Positions 1 through 7,701 of a DNA stretch of 55,410 nt are shown in pieces. The notes beneath the pieces are model-generated. The model saw only the letters and a program-made list of their open reading frames with translations. It did not search any database and was not told the DNA's origin. The DNA lies in NCBI GenBank assembly GCA_003343885.1, contig QAKH01000094.1, positions 1-55,410 of the forward strand, written 5' to 3'. Each line of letters starts with the position of its first letter. The first letter of the stretch is position 1. The DNA is from Clostridiales bacterium. Lineage in GTDB: Bacteria; Bacillota; Clostridia; Oscillospirales; CAG-382. Position numbers and translations under genes: made by a program.

Positions 1-62
1 AACTCAGATATAAAACCAAAACCCAATATAACAAAAACTCACAGATTTCAAAAAACACTGAT

Positions 63-259
63 GTGTTAGCCCGCAGTCGCTAAGAGGTAAAGATAAACTG
101 CGCTTTCCTGCGTTTCCGCATAATGTGGAATTTCCAGTATCGCCGTAAAACCTGCGGAGCGAAGCGGAGCCGAAGTTTTACGGCGTCCCCGGGAGTCGAG
201 AGGGCTCGCAAGCCCTTCGTGTACTTTTTTGGTACTTTTTTCGTACAAGCGAAAAAAGT
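63..259. repeat. Dispersed repeat family R1, copy 1
   Basis: A 197-base element that recurs with the same length at 45414-45610. It contains three hairpins: a long stem with arms 141-151 and 175-185, a short stem 201-206/211-216 closed by the loop CGCA, and a perfect 10-bp stem 234-243/250-259 rich in T on the left arm and A on the right. The two copies differ in primary sequence, but both keep these stems, and the 201-216 hairpin shows paired substitutions. No credible gene lies here; open frames across it look like by-products of the repeat. It could be a non-autonomous mobile element or a transcribed structured RNA. Confidence 0.8.
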
Positions 260-319
260 GCGGCAATGTGCCGCTCCAACTTTCACGGTCGAGCGAGTAA
301 AAATAACAAATTTAATCTT

Positions 320-346
320 CCGCGAAAATTGCAGCGGCGCTTCGCC
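320..346. repeat. 27-base direct repeat, unit 1
   Basis: Identical to 423-449. The unit runs from CCGCGAAAATTG to CGCTTCGCC. The stretch between the two units shows no gene. Only this unit lacks the last bases needed to close the hairpin seen in unit 2. Confidence 0.75.
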
Positions 347-422
347 TTTGTGTGCTTATATTTATGGCACAAAAAAGAACACGGTTCCGCGAAAAACAAA
401 TTTGCTGATTTTGCTTGCTTGT

Positions 423-452
423 CCGCGAAAATTGCAGCGGCGCTTCGCCGCT
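423..452. repeat. 27-base direct repeat, unit 2, forming a hairpin at the 3' end of the HAD gene
   Basis: Second copy of the 320-346 unit (423-449). With the following bases it forms a perfect hairpin AGCGGCG-CTT-CGCCGCT (436-452) that overlaps the stop codon of the leftward HAD gene at 451-453. On the minus strand the stem is followed by a short AATTTTCG stretch, so it may serve as a weak terminator for that gene. Confidence 0.6.
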
Positions 453-1083
453 AAATATATTCGCTTAAAAGCCTTATGTCGTCAATCACACCGCAGCCGC
501 ACTTTTCAAGAGCCTCACGGTTCATGTGCCCCCCTGAATATAATACGCAGTCGGCGCCTATTTTCAAAGCGCACTCATAGTCGTGCACAGAATCGCCGAC
601 CAATAACGTTCTGCCGGGCTCAACCCTGCTTGCCCAGATTTCCGCAAGAGAGGTTTTGCTTCCGGCATGTATGTTGTCAAGCCCGAAAATTCCGTCAAAG
701 TACATGCCGATTCCTAATTGCTCAACCTGCGCTTTTAACATACATAACTCTGTCGCCGAAAGAATGTATTGCTTAGTGCCTGAAAGTCGGAAAAGCTCAA
801 GCATTTCTTTAATTCCCGGATTGACAGGCGCAAATTTGCTCTTTTGATTGTATAGCTCTACCCATTCCACTGCAATGTCGTGATAGTCCTCTTTTGCAAA
901 ATCAAAGCCCAAACGCCTGTAATAATCAATGACCGGAAACCCGAAAACAGACCGATAGTAGTCCTTGTCCGGAATTTCAGCAAGTCCCCGGCGCTTTAAC
1001 AGCGTGTTGACGCAGTCTATTCCTGTCTGCACATCGTCAAGTATAGTTCCGTTAAAATCCCAAAGAATATACGTGTATTTCAT
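451..1083 (-). CDS. HAD-superfamily phosphatase (phosphoglycolate phosphatase-like)
   Basis: A 210-residue haloacid dehalogenase-type hydrolase, likely removing phosphate from a small cytoplasmic metabolite. Motif I appears as DFNGT near residues 9-13, with Asn in place of the usual second-position residue, but the nucleophile Asp and acid/base region are recognisable. A SAT motif II, a conserved Lys in KTSL and the motif IV GDSVHD follow in the expected order. The cap region between motifs I and II is alpha-helical, as in the PGP/Gph group. The ATG at 1083 has GGAGG just upstream. It converges with nothing and lies divergent from hrcA. Substrate cannot be assigned; it is distinct from the HAD gene at 15708. 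Confidence 0.85.
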   Translation of the reverse strand: MKYTYILWDFNGTILDDVQTGIDCVNTLLKRRGLAEIPDKDYYRSVFGFPVIDYYRRLGFDFAKEDYHDIAVEWVELYNQKSKFAPVNPGIKEMLELFRLSGTKQYILSATELCMLKAQVEQLGIGMYFDGIFGLDNIHAGSKTSLAEIWASRVEPGRTLLVGDSVHDYECALKIGADCVLYSGGHMNREALEKCGCGVIDDIRLLSEYI

Positions 1084-1231
1084 TTTTCCTCCGACGCTTT
1101 TTTCGAAATTATACCACTATCCTCGCTTTTTTTCAACTTTTTTTGATAACGCCGGATTTTGAACTTACTTATAATAATAGCATTCTAAACTCTCATTTAC
1201 TAAATATTAACAAAATAAACCACATTTATTA

Positions 1232-1259
1232 TTGAATTTTCGCTGTAACGTGGTAAAAT
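1232..1259 (+). promoter_or_regulatory. Promoter of the hrcA-dnaK operon
   Basis: TTGAAT (1232-1237), 16-base spacer, TAAAAT (1254-1259), with TG one base before the -10 (TGgTAAAAT, extended -10). The start point would fall a few bases before the CIRCE operator, the usual geometry for HrcA control. Confidence 0.7.
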
Positions 1260-1270
1260 AATACTAAAGA

Positions 1271-1297
1271 TTAGCACTTGACCACAACGAGTGCTAA
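1271..1297 (+). promoter_or_regulatory. CIRCE operator (HrcA binding site)
   Basis: Inverted repeat TTAGCACTT-N9-GAGTGCTAA, the canonical heat-shock operator with one departure from perfect symmetry in the left arm (final T instead of C). It sits between the promoter and hrcA, so HrcA bound here would block transcription of the whole chaperone operon until heat or unfolded protein inactivates it. Confidence 0.95.
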
Positions 1298-1319
1298 AAC
1301 TTAGGAAGAGGGAGAGGAT

Positions 1320-2417
1320 ATGGAGCTCAACGAGAGAAAATTGAAAATCTTGAAGTCAATCATAGATGAGTATATAGATCACGGCGAGCCGGTAGGTTCC
1401 AAGCACCTGCTTCAGCATGGAAGCTTCTCTCTGTCATCCGCAACGATACGAAATGAAATGAGCGATCTCGAGCAGATGGGATATCTCGATAAGCCGCACG
1501 CATCAGCGGGGCGGGTACCTTCGGGAAGCGCTTACAGGCTGTACGTAGAAGAGCTGATGAAAGAATATAAGCAGTCTACGGAGCAGTTGGATCTGCTCGG
1601 CGAGCTTACACGCTTCAAGGCAAATGAGGTAGACAAAATCGTAACAAAAGCAAGAAAGATAATGTCGAAGATGACTAACTATGCGTCGCTGACAGTTGAG
1701 GAAAATGTCGGAGAGTGTGTAGTAGAAAGATTTGACGCGTTGCTTATAAGCTCGTCCAGTATGCTTTTGGTTATGGTAATGCCTGACGGTTCGGTCAATA
1801 CAAAGCACATAAATACAGGTATTGCAATAAATAATGCAGATGTGGCAATAATAAAGAATGCGCTTAATTTCAGCCTTGCCGGAAAGCCTCTCGGCGGAGT
1901 GTCGCTTCCCGAGATAATGCAGCTTGAGGAGCAGTTCGGCTCATTGCGTTCTTTGGTAAATCCGCTTTTGCGCATAGCTTACGAAGCCGCCGCAGGAAGC
2001 GACGGAAAGAGCGTTGAAGTCGACGGAATCACGAATCTTCTCGCTTATCCGGAGTTTAAGAATGTCGAAAGAGTTAAGGATCTGTTAGGACTGTTAGAGC
2101 CGGACAGCGGCAATATAAAAGACCTTTTGCCGGCAGTGTCGAGCAGTTCAGCTGATAGTAAACTTAAAGTATATATCGGTGACGACGACGATGCGTCAGG
2201 GCTTTCGGATGCAAGTATTGTGTTCTGTTCTTTGCCTGTGGGAAAGAAAAATACCATATTCGGTATTCTCGGACCGAGAAGAATGGACTATAAGAAAGCA
2301 ACTACCGCGCTGACAAGGCTGTCACAGACAATGCAAAGCCTTTCAGACAGAGCCGATAACACGATTGATAGTATTGATAATAATGATAATTTGTCACAGC
2401 ATACAGACGACAGGTAG
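1320..2417 (+). CDS. hrcA: Heat-inducible transcription repressor HrcA
   Basis: A 365-residue repressor of class I heat-shock genes that binds CIRCE. The first 75 residues form the typical winged helix with ATIRNEMSDLE and the ASAGRVPS turn; the GAF-like and dimerisation regions follow. The last 25 or so residues are a hydrophilic tail rich in Asp, Asn and Ser, a little longer than usual. ATG at 1320 follows the purine-rich GGGAGAGG. First gene of the operon with grpE, dnaK, a PHP protein and dnaJ; the CIRCE element 22 bases upstream implies autorepression. Confidence 0.97.
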   Translation: MELNERKLKILKSIIDEYIDHGEPVGSKHLLQHGSFSLSSATIRNEMSDLEQMGYLDKPHASAGRVPSGSAYRLYVEELMKEYKQSTEQLDLLGELTRFKANEVDKIVTKARKIMSKMTNYASLTVEENVGECVVERFDALLISSSSMLLVMVMPDGSVNTKHINTGIAINNADVAIIKNALNFSLAGKPLGGVSLPEIMQLEEQFGSLRSLVNPLLRIAYEAAAGSDGKSVEVDGITNLLAYPEFKNVERVKDLLGLLEPDSGNIKDLLPAVSSSSADSKLKVYIGDDDDASGLSDASIVFCSLPVGKKNTIFGILGPRRMDYKKATTALTRLSQTMQSLSDRADNTIDSIDNNDNLSQHTDDR

Positions 2418-2482
2418 CATTTTGAAAAGCAAAACGAACAAGCAAACAGAAGTTTGGAATATCACAATAAGAGGGTGAGAAA

Positions 2483-3100
2483 GTGTCTGATATGTCAAAA
2501 GAAAAAAAAGAAGAAACGAAGAATAAAGAAAACGATAATATCGGAGAAGTTCCTGCGGATAACGGGGATGTTTCCGGAGAGGGCACAGGCTTTTTTGATA
2601 AGAAAGATAAAAAATCAGTAAAGCTTCTCGAAAAGCAGTTGGAAATCTCAAAAAAAGAGAATGAAAAGCTTGCTAAGGAAAAAGAAGAATTAAACGATAC
2701 CTATTTGCGAATGATGGCAGAGTACGATAATTTCAGGAAGCGTGTGCTTAAAGAAAAGGAAACGATGTACTCTGACGGAATTGCCGAGGCGGTTGAAAAG
2801 CTGCTGCCGGTGCTCGATAATTTGGAAAGGGCGGCGACAAGCGGCGGCGGAAGTACAGATTCTGCGGCGGTAGTCGAGGGCGTTAAGAAAATACTCGATC
2901 AGGCGACTGAGATTTTTTCAAAACTCGGCGTAAGCGAGATTGCGGCAAAGGGCGAAAAGTTCAACCCGGAATTTCATAACGCCGTTATGCACGAAGATAA
3001 TGAAGAATACGACGAAAATACCATTTCAGACGTCTTCTTGAAAGGCTATAAGATAGGCGATAAAGTGATACGTCACTCAGTCGTCAAGGTAATGAATTGA
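2483..3100 (+). CDS. grpE: Nucleotide exchange factor GrpE
   Basis: A 205-residue co-chaperone that releases ADP from DnaK. The first 45 residues are charged and disordered, residues about 48-105 form the long coiled coil ending in YDNFRKRV, and the C-terminal beta-domain ends with IRHSVVKV, a family signature. GTG at 2483 is preferred because GAGGG lies seven bases upstream; the next ATG (2492) is too far from it. It lies between hrcA and dnaK in the CIRCE operon. Confidence 0.96.
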   Translation: MSDMSKEKKEETKNKENDNIGEVPADNGDVSGEGTGFFDKKDKKSVKLLEKQLEISKKENEKLAKEKEELNDTYLRMMAEYDNFRKRVLKEKETMYSDGIAEAVEKLLPVLDNLERAATSGGGSTDSAAVVEGVKKILDQATEIFSKLGVSEIAAKGEKFNPEFHNAVMHEDNEEYDENTISDVFLKGYKIGDKVIRHSVVKVMN

Positions 3101-3134
3101 TAAATAAACAACACAATTTCGGAGGTAAGATATT

Positions 3135-4976
3135 ATGGGAAAGATTATAGGAATTGACCTTGGAACAACAAACTCATGCGTTGCCGTATATGAAGGCGGC
3201 GAACCGGTAGTTATCACAAATGCGGAGGGCGCAAGAACAACTCCTTCCGTAGTTGCATTTTCAAAGACAGGCGAAAGAATGGTAGGCCAGGTCGCAAAGC
3301 GTCAGGCTATCACCAATCCCGAGAGAACCGTTATTTCAATAAAGAGAGATATGGGTACCGACAGAAAGGTTAACATCGACGGCAAGAGCTATACGCCGCA
3401 GGAGATATCGGCAATGATTCTCCAAAAGCTTAAGGCGGACGCTGAGAGCTACCTCGGTACAACCGTTACAGAAGCGGTTATTACCGTTCCTGCATACTTC
3501 TCTGATGCGCAAAGACAGGCAACAAAGGACGCCGGAAAGATTGCAGGCCTTGACGTAAAGAGAATTATCAACGAGCCGACCGCGGCAGCGCTTGCATACG
3601 GCGTTGATAAGGAAAACGCTCAGAAGATACTCGTATTTGACCTCGGCGGAGGAACGTTTGACGTATCGCTTCTTGACATCGCCGACGGCGTTATCGAAGT
3701 TTTGGCAACAGCCGGAAATAACAGACTCGGCGGAGACGACTTCGATGAAAAGATAATGAATTACATGGCAGAAACCTTCCTTAAGAGCGACGGAATAGAC
3801 CTCAGAAATGATAAAATGGCGCTCCAAAGACTTAAGGAAGCGGCTGAAAAGGCTAAGATTGAGCTTTCCGGAATGATGAGCACAAATATCAATCTTCCGT
3901 TTATCACAGCCGACGCAACCGGACCTAAGCATTTTGATATGACTCTTACCAGAGCAAAATTCGATGAACTGACAGCCGACCTCGTTGAAAAGACAATGGG
4001 ACCGACCAAACAGGTACTTGCAGATTCCGGACTTTCCGCATCTCAGATTGACAAGGTCCTGCTTGTAGGCGGTTCTTCAAGAATTCCGGCAGTCCAGGAA
4101 GCCGTAAAGAAATTTATCGGCAAAGAGCCGTTCAAGGGTATTAACCCCGATGAGTGCGTCGCAATAGGCGCGGCAATTCAGGGCGGCGTTCTTAACGACG
4201 AAGTAAAAGGAGTGCTTCTCCTTGACGTAACTCCGCTTTCACTCGGTATCGAAACTCTCGGCGGAGTTTGCACAAAGATGATTGAAAGAAATACAACAAT
4301 ACCGGTTAAAAAGAGCCAGGTGTTCTCAACCGCCGCCGATAACCAGCCCTCCGTTGAGATACACGTCCTCCAGGGAGAGCGTGAAATGGCAGCCGGAAAT
4401 ACGACGCTCGGTCGTTTCATCCTTGACGGTATACCGGCAGCTCCGCGCGGAGTTCCCCAGATTGAGGTTACTTTCGACATCGACGCAAACGGTATAGTAA
4501 ATGTTTCCGCAAAGGATCTCGGAACAGGCAAGGAACAGCATATAACCATTACTTCTTCCACCAATATGAGTAAGGAAGATATAGATAAGGCAGTCAAGGA
4601 AGCTGAGAAGTTTGCCGCCCAGGATAAAGCTCAGAAAGAAGCGGTTGACGTAAAGAACCAGGCAGAGTCAATCATATTCCAGTCTGAAAAGGCGCTCAAT
4701 GAGCTCGGAGATAAGGTTACAGCCGAAGAGAAAGCTCCTATAACCGAAAAAATCGAAGCTTTGAGAAAGAGTATCGCCGGCGGAAATACCGAGGAGATAA
4801 AGAAGGGCACAGAAGAGCTTCAGAAGGCGTTCTACGCAATAAGCGAAAAGCTGTATCAGCAGTCAGCGCAGAACAACGCCGCAGGAGGAGCACCCGGAGC
4901 GGATAATACAAACGCCTCCGGAGCAAATCCCGACGGTACGTTCAACGGTGATTTTACCGATAACAGCAATAAGTAA
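3135..4976 (+). CDS. dnaK: Chaperone protein DnaK (Hsp70)
   Basis: A 613-residue ATP-dependent Hsp70. The actin-like nucleotide-binding domain covers about residues 1-360, with GIDLGTTNSCVAV at the N-terminus, LGGGTFDVS near 170 and VGGSSRIPAV near 308. A linker containing LLLDVTPLSLG leads into the beta substrate-binding domain and helical lid. The tail is rich in Gly, Ala and Asn and ends NSNK. It lacks the roughly 24-residue nucleotide-domain insertion of proteobacterial DnaK, as expected in Firmicutes. GGAGG at 3121 gives good spacing to ATG 3135. Confidence 0.98.
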   Translation: MGKIIGIDLGTTNSCVAVYEGGEPVVITNAEGARTTPSVVAFSKTGERMVGQVAKRQAITNPERTVISIKRDMGTDRKVNIDGKSYTPQEISAMILQKLKADAESYLGTTVTEAVITVPAYFSDAQRQATKDAGKIAGLDVKRIINEPTAAALAYGVDKENAQKILVFDLGGGTFDVSLLDIADGVIEVLATAGNNRLGGDDFDEKIMNYMAETFLKSDGIDLRNDKMALQRLKEAAEKAKIELSGMMSTNINLPFITADATGPKHFDMTLTRAKFDELTADLVEKTMGPTKQVLADSGLSASQIDKVLLVGGSSRIPAVQEAVKKFIGKEPFKGINPDECVAIGAAIQGGVLNDEVKGVLLLDVTPLSLGIETLGGVCTKMIERNTTIPVKKSQVFSTAADNQPSVEIHVLQGEREMAAGNTTLGRFILDGIPAAPRGVPQIEVTFDIDANGIVNVSAKDLGTGKEQHITITSSTNMSKEDIDKAVKEAEKFAAQDKAQKEAVDVKNQAESIIFQSEKALNELGDKVTAEEKAPITEKIEALRKSIAGGNTEEIKKGTEELQKAFYAISEKLYQQSAQNNAAGGAPGADNTNASGANPDGTFNGDFTDNSNK

Positions 4977-5044
4977 TAAACAATGCTCGGCGGGCGGGGG
5001 AATACTCCGCCAACATTGCCGCAAAAGAGGAAAGGAGCAGCAGC

Positions 5045-5830
5045 ATGCGATATATAGCTGATCATGACTTTCATATTCATTCGTGGCTTTCTCTGTGTTC
5101 GGACGATCCGCAGCAGACAAAAGAAGCAATGCTGCAGTACGCAAAGGACAACGGTTTGCGCAAAATTGTGGTTACAGACCATTTTTGGGATAAATCAATT
5201 CCGAATATTCCGGAGTGGTATACCATTCAGGATTATGACCGTGTTTCCCGCAGTCTGCCTCTTCCGCAGCTGCCGGGAATAGACTTCAAGTTCGGGTGCG
5301 AAACCGAAATAGACGCAAACGGAGTGCTCGGAATAGCACGTGAAACCTTTGACAAGTTTGACTTTGTGATTATTCCGATAACTCATATGCATATGCCGGG
5401 ACTTGAAAACAAGACCAACAAGGAGCGCAGGGAGCTGTATATTTCCCGTTTCCGCGGACTGTTCGACTTGGATATTCCGTTTAAAAAAGTGGGAATGGCG
5501 CACCTTACATGCCCGCTTCTTGCCGGATATAACAACTGGGAAGGTCATTTGGAGATTATAAATTCCATCACGGACAGCGAGTTTGAAGAACTGTTTTCAC
5601 TTGCCTCACAAAAGGGCGTGGGCATAGAATTAAATATGCCGATATTTAAGTACAGTGAAGAAGAAAGCGAACAGATAATGCGGCCGTACAGGATAGCTAA
5701 AGACTGTGGATGCAAATTCTATCTCGGAAGCGATGCTCATCATCCTGACGAGCTTGAAATCGCAAAAAAGCAGTTTGAACGAATGATAGACCTGTTGAAA
5801 CTCGAGGAAAGCGATAAATTTGATTTTTGA
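5045..5830 (+). CDS. PHP-domain metal-dependent hydrolase (histidinol-phosphatase-like)
   Basis: A 261-residue PHP-fold protein. Metal-ligand motifs are visible: HIH near residues 10-12, TDHFWD near 45, an HMH cluster near 115 and GSDAHHPD near 229. The family includes HisK-type histidinol phosphatases and other phosphoesterases; no hisidine-pathway gene is nearby, so the substrate is open. GGAG lies 7 bases before the ATG. It sits between dnaK and dnaJ on the same strand, 68 bases after dnaK and 117 before dnaJ, an unusual insertion in this conserved operon, so it is probably heat-inducible along with the chaperones. Confidence 0.82.
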   Translation: MRYIADHDFHIHSWLSLCSDDPQQTKEAMLQYAKDNGLRKIVVTDHFWDKSIPNIPEWYTIQDYDRVSRSLPLPQLPGIDFKFGCETEIDANGVLGIARETFDKFDFVIIPITHMHMPGLENKTNKERRELYISRFRGLFDLDIPFKKVGMAHLTCPLLAGYNNWEGHLEIINSITDSEFEELFSLASQKGVGIELNMPIFKYSEEESEQIMRPYRIAKDCGCKFYLGSDAHHPDELEIAKKQFERMIDLLKLEESDKFDF

Positions 5831-5947
5831 TAATGCGTTTTTTACCGCGAAAACATATATTTTTAGGCATGTTTAAGTGCCGGAAAGGTTTTTATTTACA
5901 TGATTTGCAGTGCGGAAAAAGATTGTTTGTAAATTTTGGGGGCTGCT

Positions 5948-7108
5948 ATGGCAGAAAAAAGAGATTACTACGAGGTGCTGGGAATACAAAAAGGCGCTTC
6001 GGCTGATGAAATAAAAAAAGCCTACCGCCAAATGGCAAAGAAATATCATCCTGACCTGAATAAGGGGGACGCCAACGCCGAGCAGATGTTCAAGGACGTG
6101 AACGAAGCTTACAGCGTTTTGTCAGATCCCGATAAAAAGGCAAAGTATGACAGGTTCGGTCATGCAGGCGTTGATCCGAGCTACGGAGCAGGCTCCGGGG
6201 CAGGTGCCGGCGGCTTTGGCGGGTTCGGAGGTTTTGGCGGATTCGAGGACCTGGGAGATATTTTCTCAAGCTTTTTCGGCGGCTCTGCCGGCGGAGCTTC
6301 GAGAAGAAATGCGCCGATACGAGGCGAGGACCGGGAAGTAAGGCAGAATATTACGTTTGACGAGGCAGTTTTCGGATGCAGTAAGGATATTAAGTTTTAC
6401 CGTGTTGAGGTTTGTCCGGATTGTAACGGAAGCGGTGCGGCAAAAGGAACAAGTCCCGAAACCTGTGACGCATGTTCCGGACGCGGAAGAGTCAGAGTAC
6501 AGCAGCGTACCCCGTTTGGTGTAATGCAGACAGAGCGTACATGTGATAAATGCTCCGGTACAGGTAAAATTGTAAAAACTCCTTGTCAGACCTGCGCCGG
6601 AAAAGGATTTGTGCGCAAGCAGAAGAATTTCACTGTCAATATTCCGGCGGGCATTGACGACGGACAGAGCATTACTCTGCGTGCTCAGGGCGATGCAGGT
6701 CGCAACGGCGGTCCGAACGGAGATTTATATGTAACTGTTTCGGTACAGAAGCATAAGATATTTAACCGTGACGGAATGAATATATATTACGACGTACCGA
6801 TTACGTTTGCGGAAGCAGCGCTCGGAGCTACAATAAAAATACCGACTCTTGAGGGAACAGAAGAGTATAATATTCCCGAAGGCACACAGCCCGGAACCGT
6901 GTTTACTCTTAAAAACAGGGGCGTTACCGAGGTTCATGGAAGCAGACGAGGAAATTTGAGCTTCCGTGTCAATGTCGAGGTCCCGAAAAATCTGTCAGCA
7001 AAGCAGAAAGAACTTATAAAAGAGTTTTCGGATTCATGCGGCGATAAAAATAATACCCAGAAAAAAGGCTTTTTCGATAAACTGAAAGACACATTTAAAA
7101 ACCTTTGA
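5948..7108 (+). CDS. dnaJ: Chaperone protein DnaJ (Hsp40)
   Basis: A 386-residue DnaK partner that stimulates its ATPase and delivers substrates. The J domain has HPD at 34-36, followed by a Gly/Phe-rich linker with repeated GGFGGF, and four CxxCxGxG zinc motifs (CPDCNGSG, CDACSGRG, CDKCSGTG, CQTCAGKG) between about residues 145 and 215, then the two beta client-binding domains. ATG 5948 is chosen over an in-frame TTG at 5936 because GGGGG lies five bases before the ATG. Last gene of the chaperone operon, followed by a hairpin terminator. Confidence 0.97.
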   Translation: MAEKRDYYEVLGIQKGASADEIKKAYRQMAKKYHPDLNKGDANAEQMFKDVNEAYSVLSDPDKKAKYDRFGHAGVDPSYGAGSGAGAGGFGGFGGFGGFEDLGDIFSSFFGGSAGGASRRNAPIRGEDREVRQNITFDEAVFGCSKDIKFYRVEVCPDCNGSGAAKGTSPETCDACSGRGRVRVQQRTPFGVMQTERTCDKCSGTGKIVKTPCQTCAGKGFVRKQKNFTVNIPAGIDDGQSITLRAQGDAGRNGGPNGDLYVTVSVQKHKIFNRDGMNIYYDVPITFAEAALGATIKIPTLEGTEEYNIPEGTQPGTVFTLKNRGVTEVHGSRRGNLSFRVNVEVPKNLSAKQKELIKEFSDSCGDKNNTQKKGFFDKLKDTFKNL

Positions 7109-7126
7109 TAGGTATACCGAAAAAAT

Positions 7127-7166
7127 AAAAAATGCAGGATGCATCAGAACGCACCCTGCATTTTTA
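7127..7166 (+). terminator. Rho-independent terminator of the dnaK operon
   Basis: Stem TGCAGG-a-TGC / GCA-c-CCTGCA (7133-7142 / 7151-7160) with an eight-base loop, flanked by A5 on the left and T5 on the right, so it could act on both strands. Confidence 0.85.
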
Positions 7167-7255
7167 TTTTACAGCGGTAATTGTTTCAACTGTTTCAACG
7201 GTGATTTTTCCGAACGGCTTTGTAAAAGCTTAATCGGATATGTCGAAATCACGCA

Positions 7256-7627
7256 TTAAAGCTCGGCAATAACCTCAACCTCGACGAGAACGTCCTTAGG
7301 AAGCTGTTTTACAGCTACACAAGAGCGTGCAGGCTTTTCAGTGAAGTATTTGCCGTACACCTCGTTAAATGCCGCAAAATCGCCCATTTCTTTGAGAAAA
7401 CACGTGGTCTTTACGGCTTTTTCGAGTGAGGAGCCTGCCTGTTTCAGAACTTCCGCGAGATTTTTGCATACCTGCTCGGTCTGGGAGGCTATATCTGTTC
7501 CCTCAATATTTCCGGTTTCCGGATTTATAGCTATTTGACCGGAAGTAAAAACCAAACCGGCGCTTTTTATTGCCTGTGTGTACGGTCCGAGTGCTTCGGG
7601 AGCCTTGTTTGTGTAAACTTTCTGCAT
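7256..7627 (-). CDS. ridA: RidA family reactive intermediate/imine deaminase
   Basis: A 123-residue member of the RidA (YjgF/YER057c/UK114) family, which hydrolyses reactive enamine/imine products such as 2-aminoacrylate to ketoacids. The signature near the C-terminus, ARSCVAVKQLPKDVLVEVE, contains the catalytic Arg at about 101. It lies 74 bases downstream of the threonine deaminase gene on the same strand, exactly the enzyme whose reactive products RidA clears, so the two probably share the T-box-controlled transcript. Confidence 0.95.
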   Translation of the reverse strand: MQKVYTNKAPEALGPYTQAIKSAGLVFTSGQIAINPETGNIEGTDIASQTEQVCKNLAEVLKQAGSSLEKAVKTTCFLKEMGDFAAFNEVYGKYFTEKPARSCVAVKQLPKDVLVEVEVIAEL

Positions 7628-7701
7628 TGTTATTCGCCCTTTCGTAAAGTTGTATTTTTAGCTTTTATAGTATTTATAGCGTGTAATAGCGTTTATGCCG
7701 T

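Noticed and set aside
123..776. A 217-codon open frame on the plus strand across the R1 repeat and into the HAD gene
   Set aside because: It has no ribosome site, spans repeats and is antisense to the well-supported HAD gene.
3336..3932. A 198-codon frame antisense to dnaK
   Set aside because: It is a shadow of the dnaK reading frame with no start signal.
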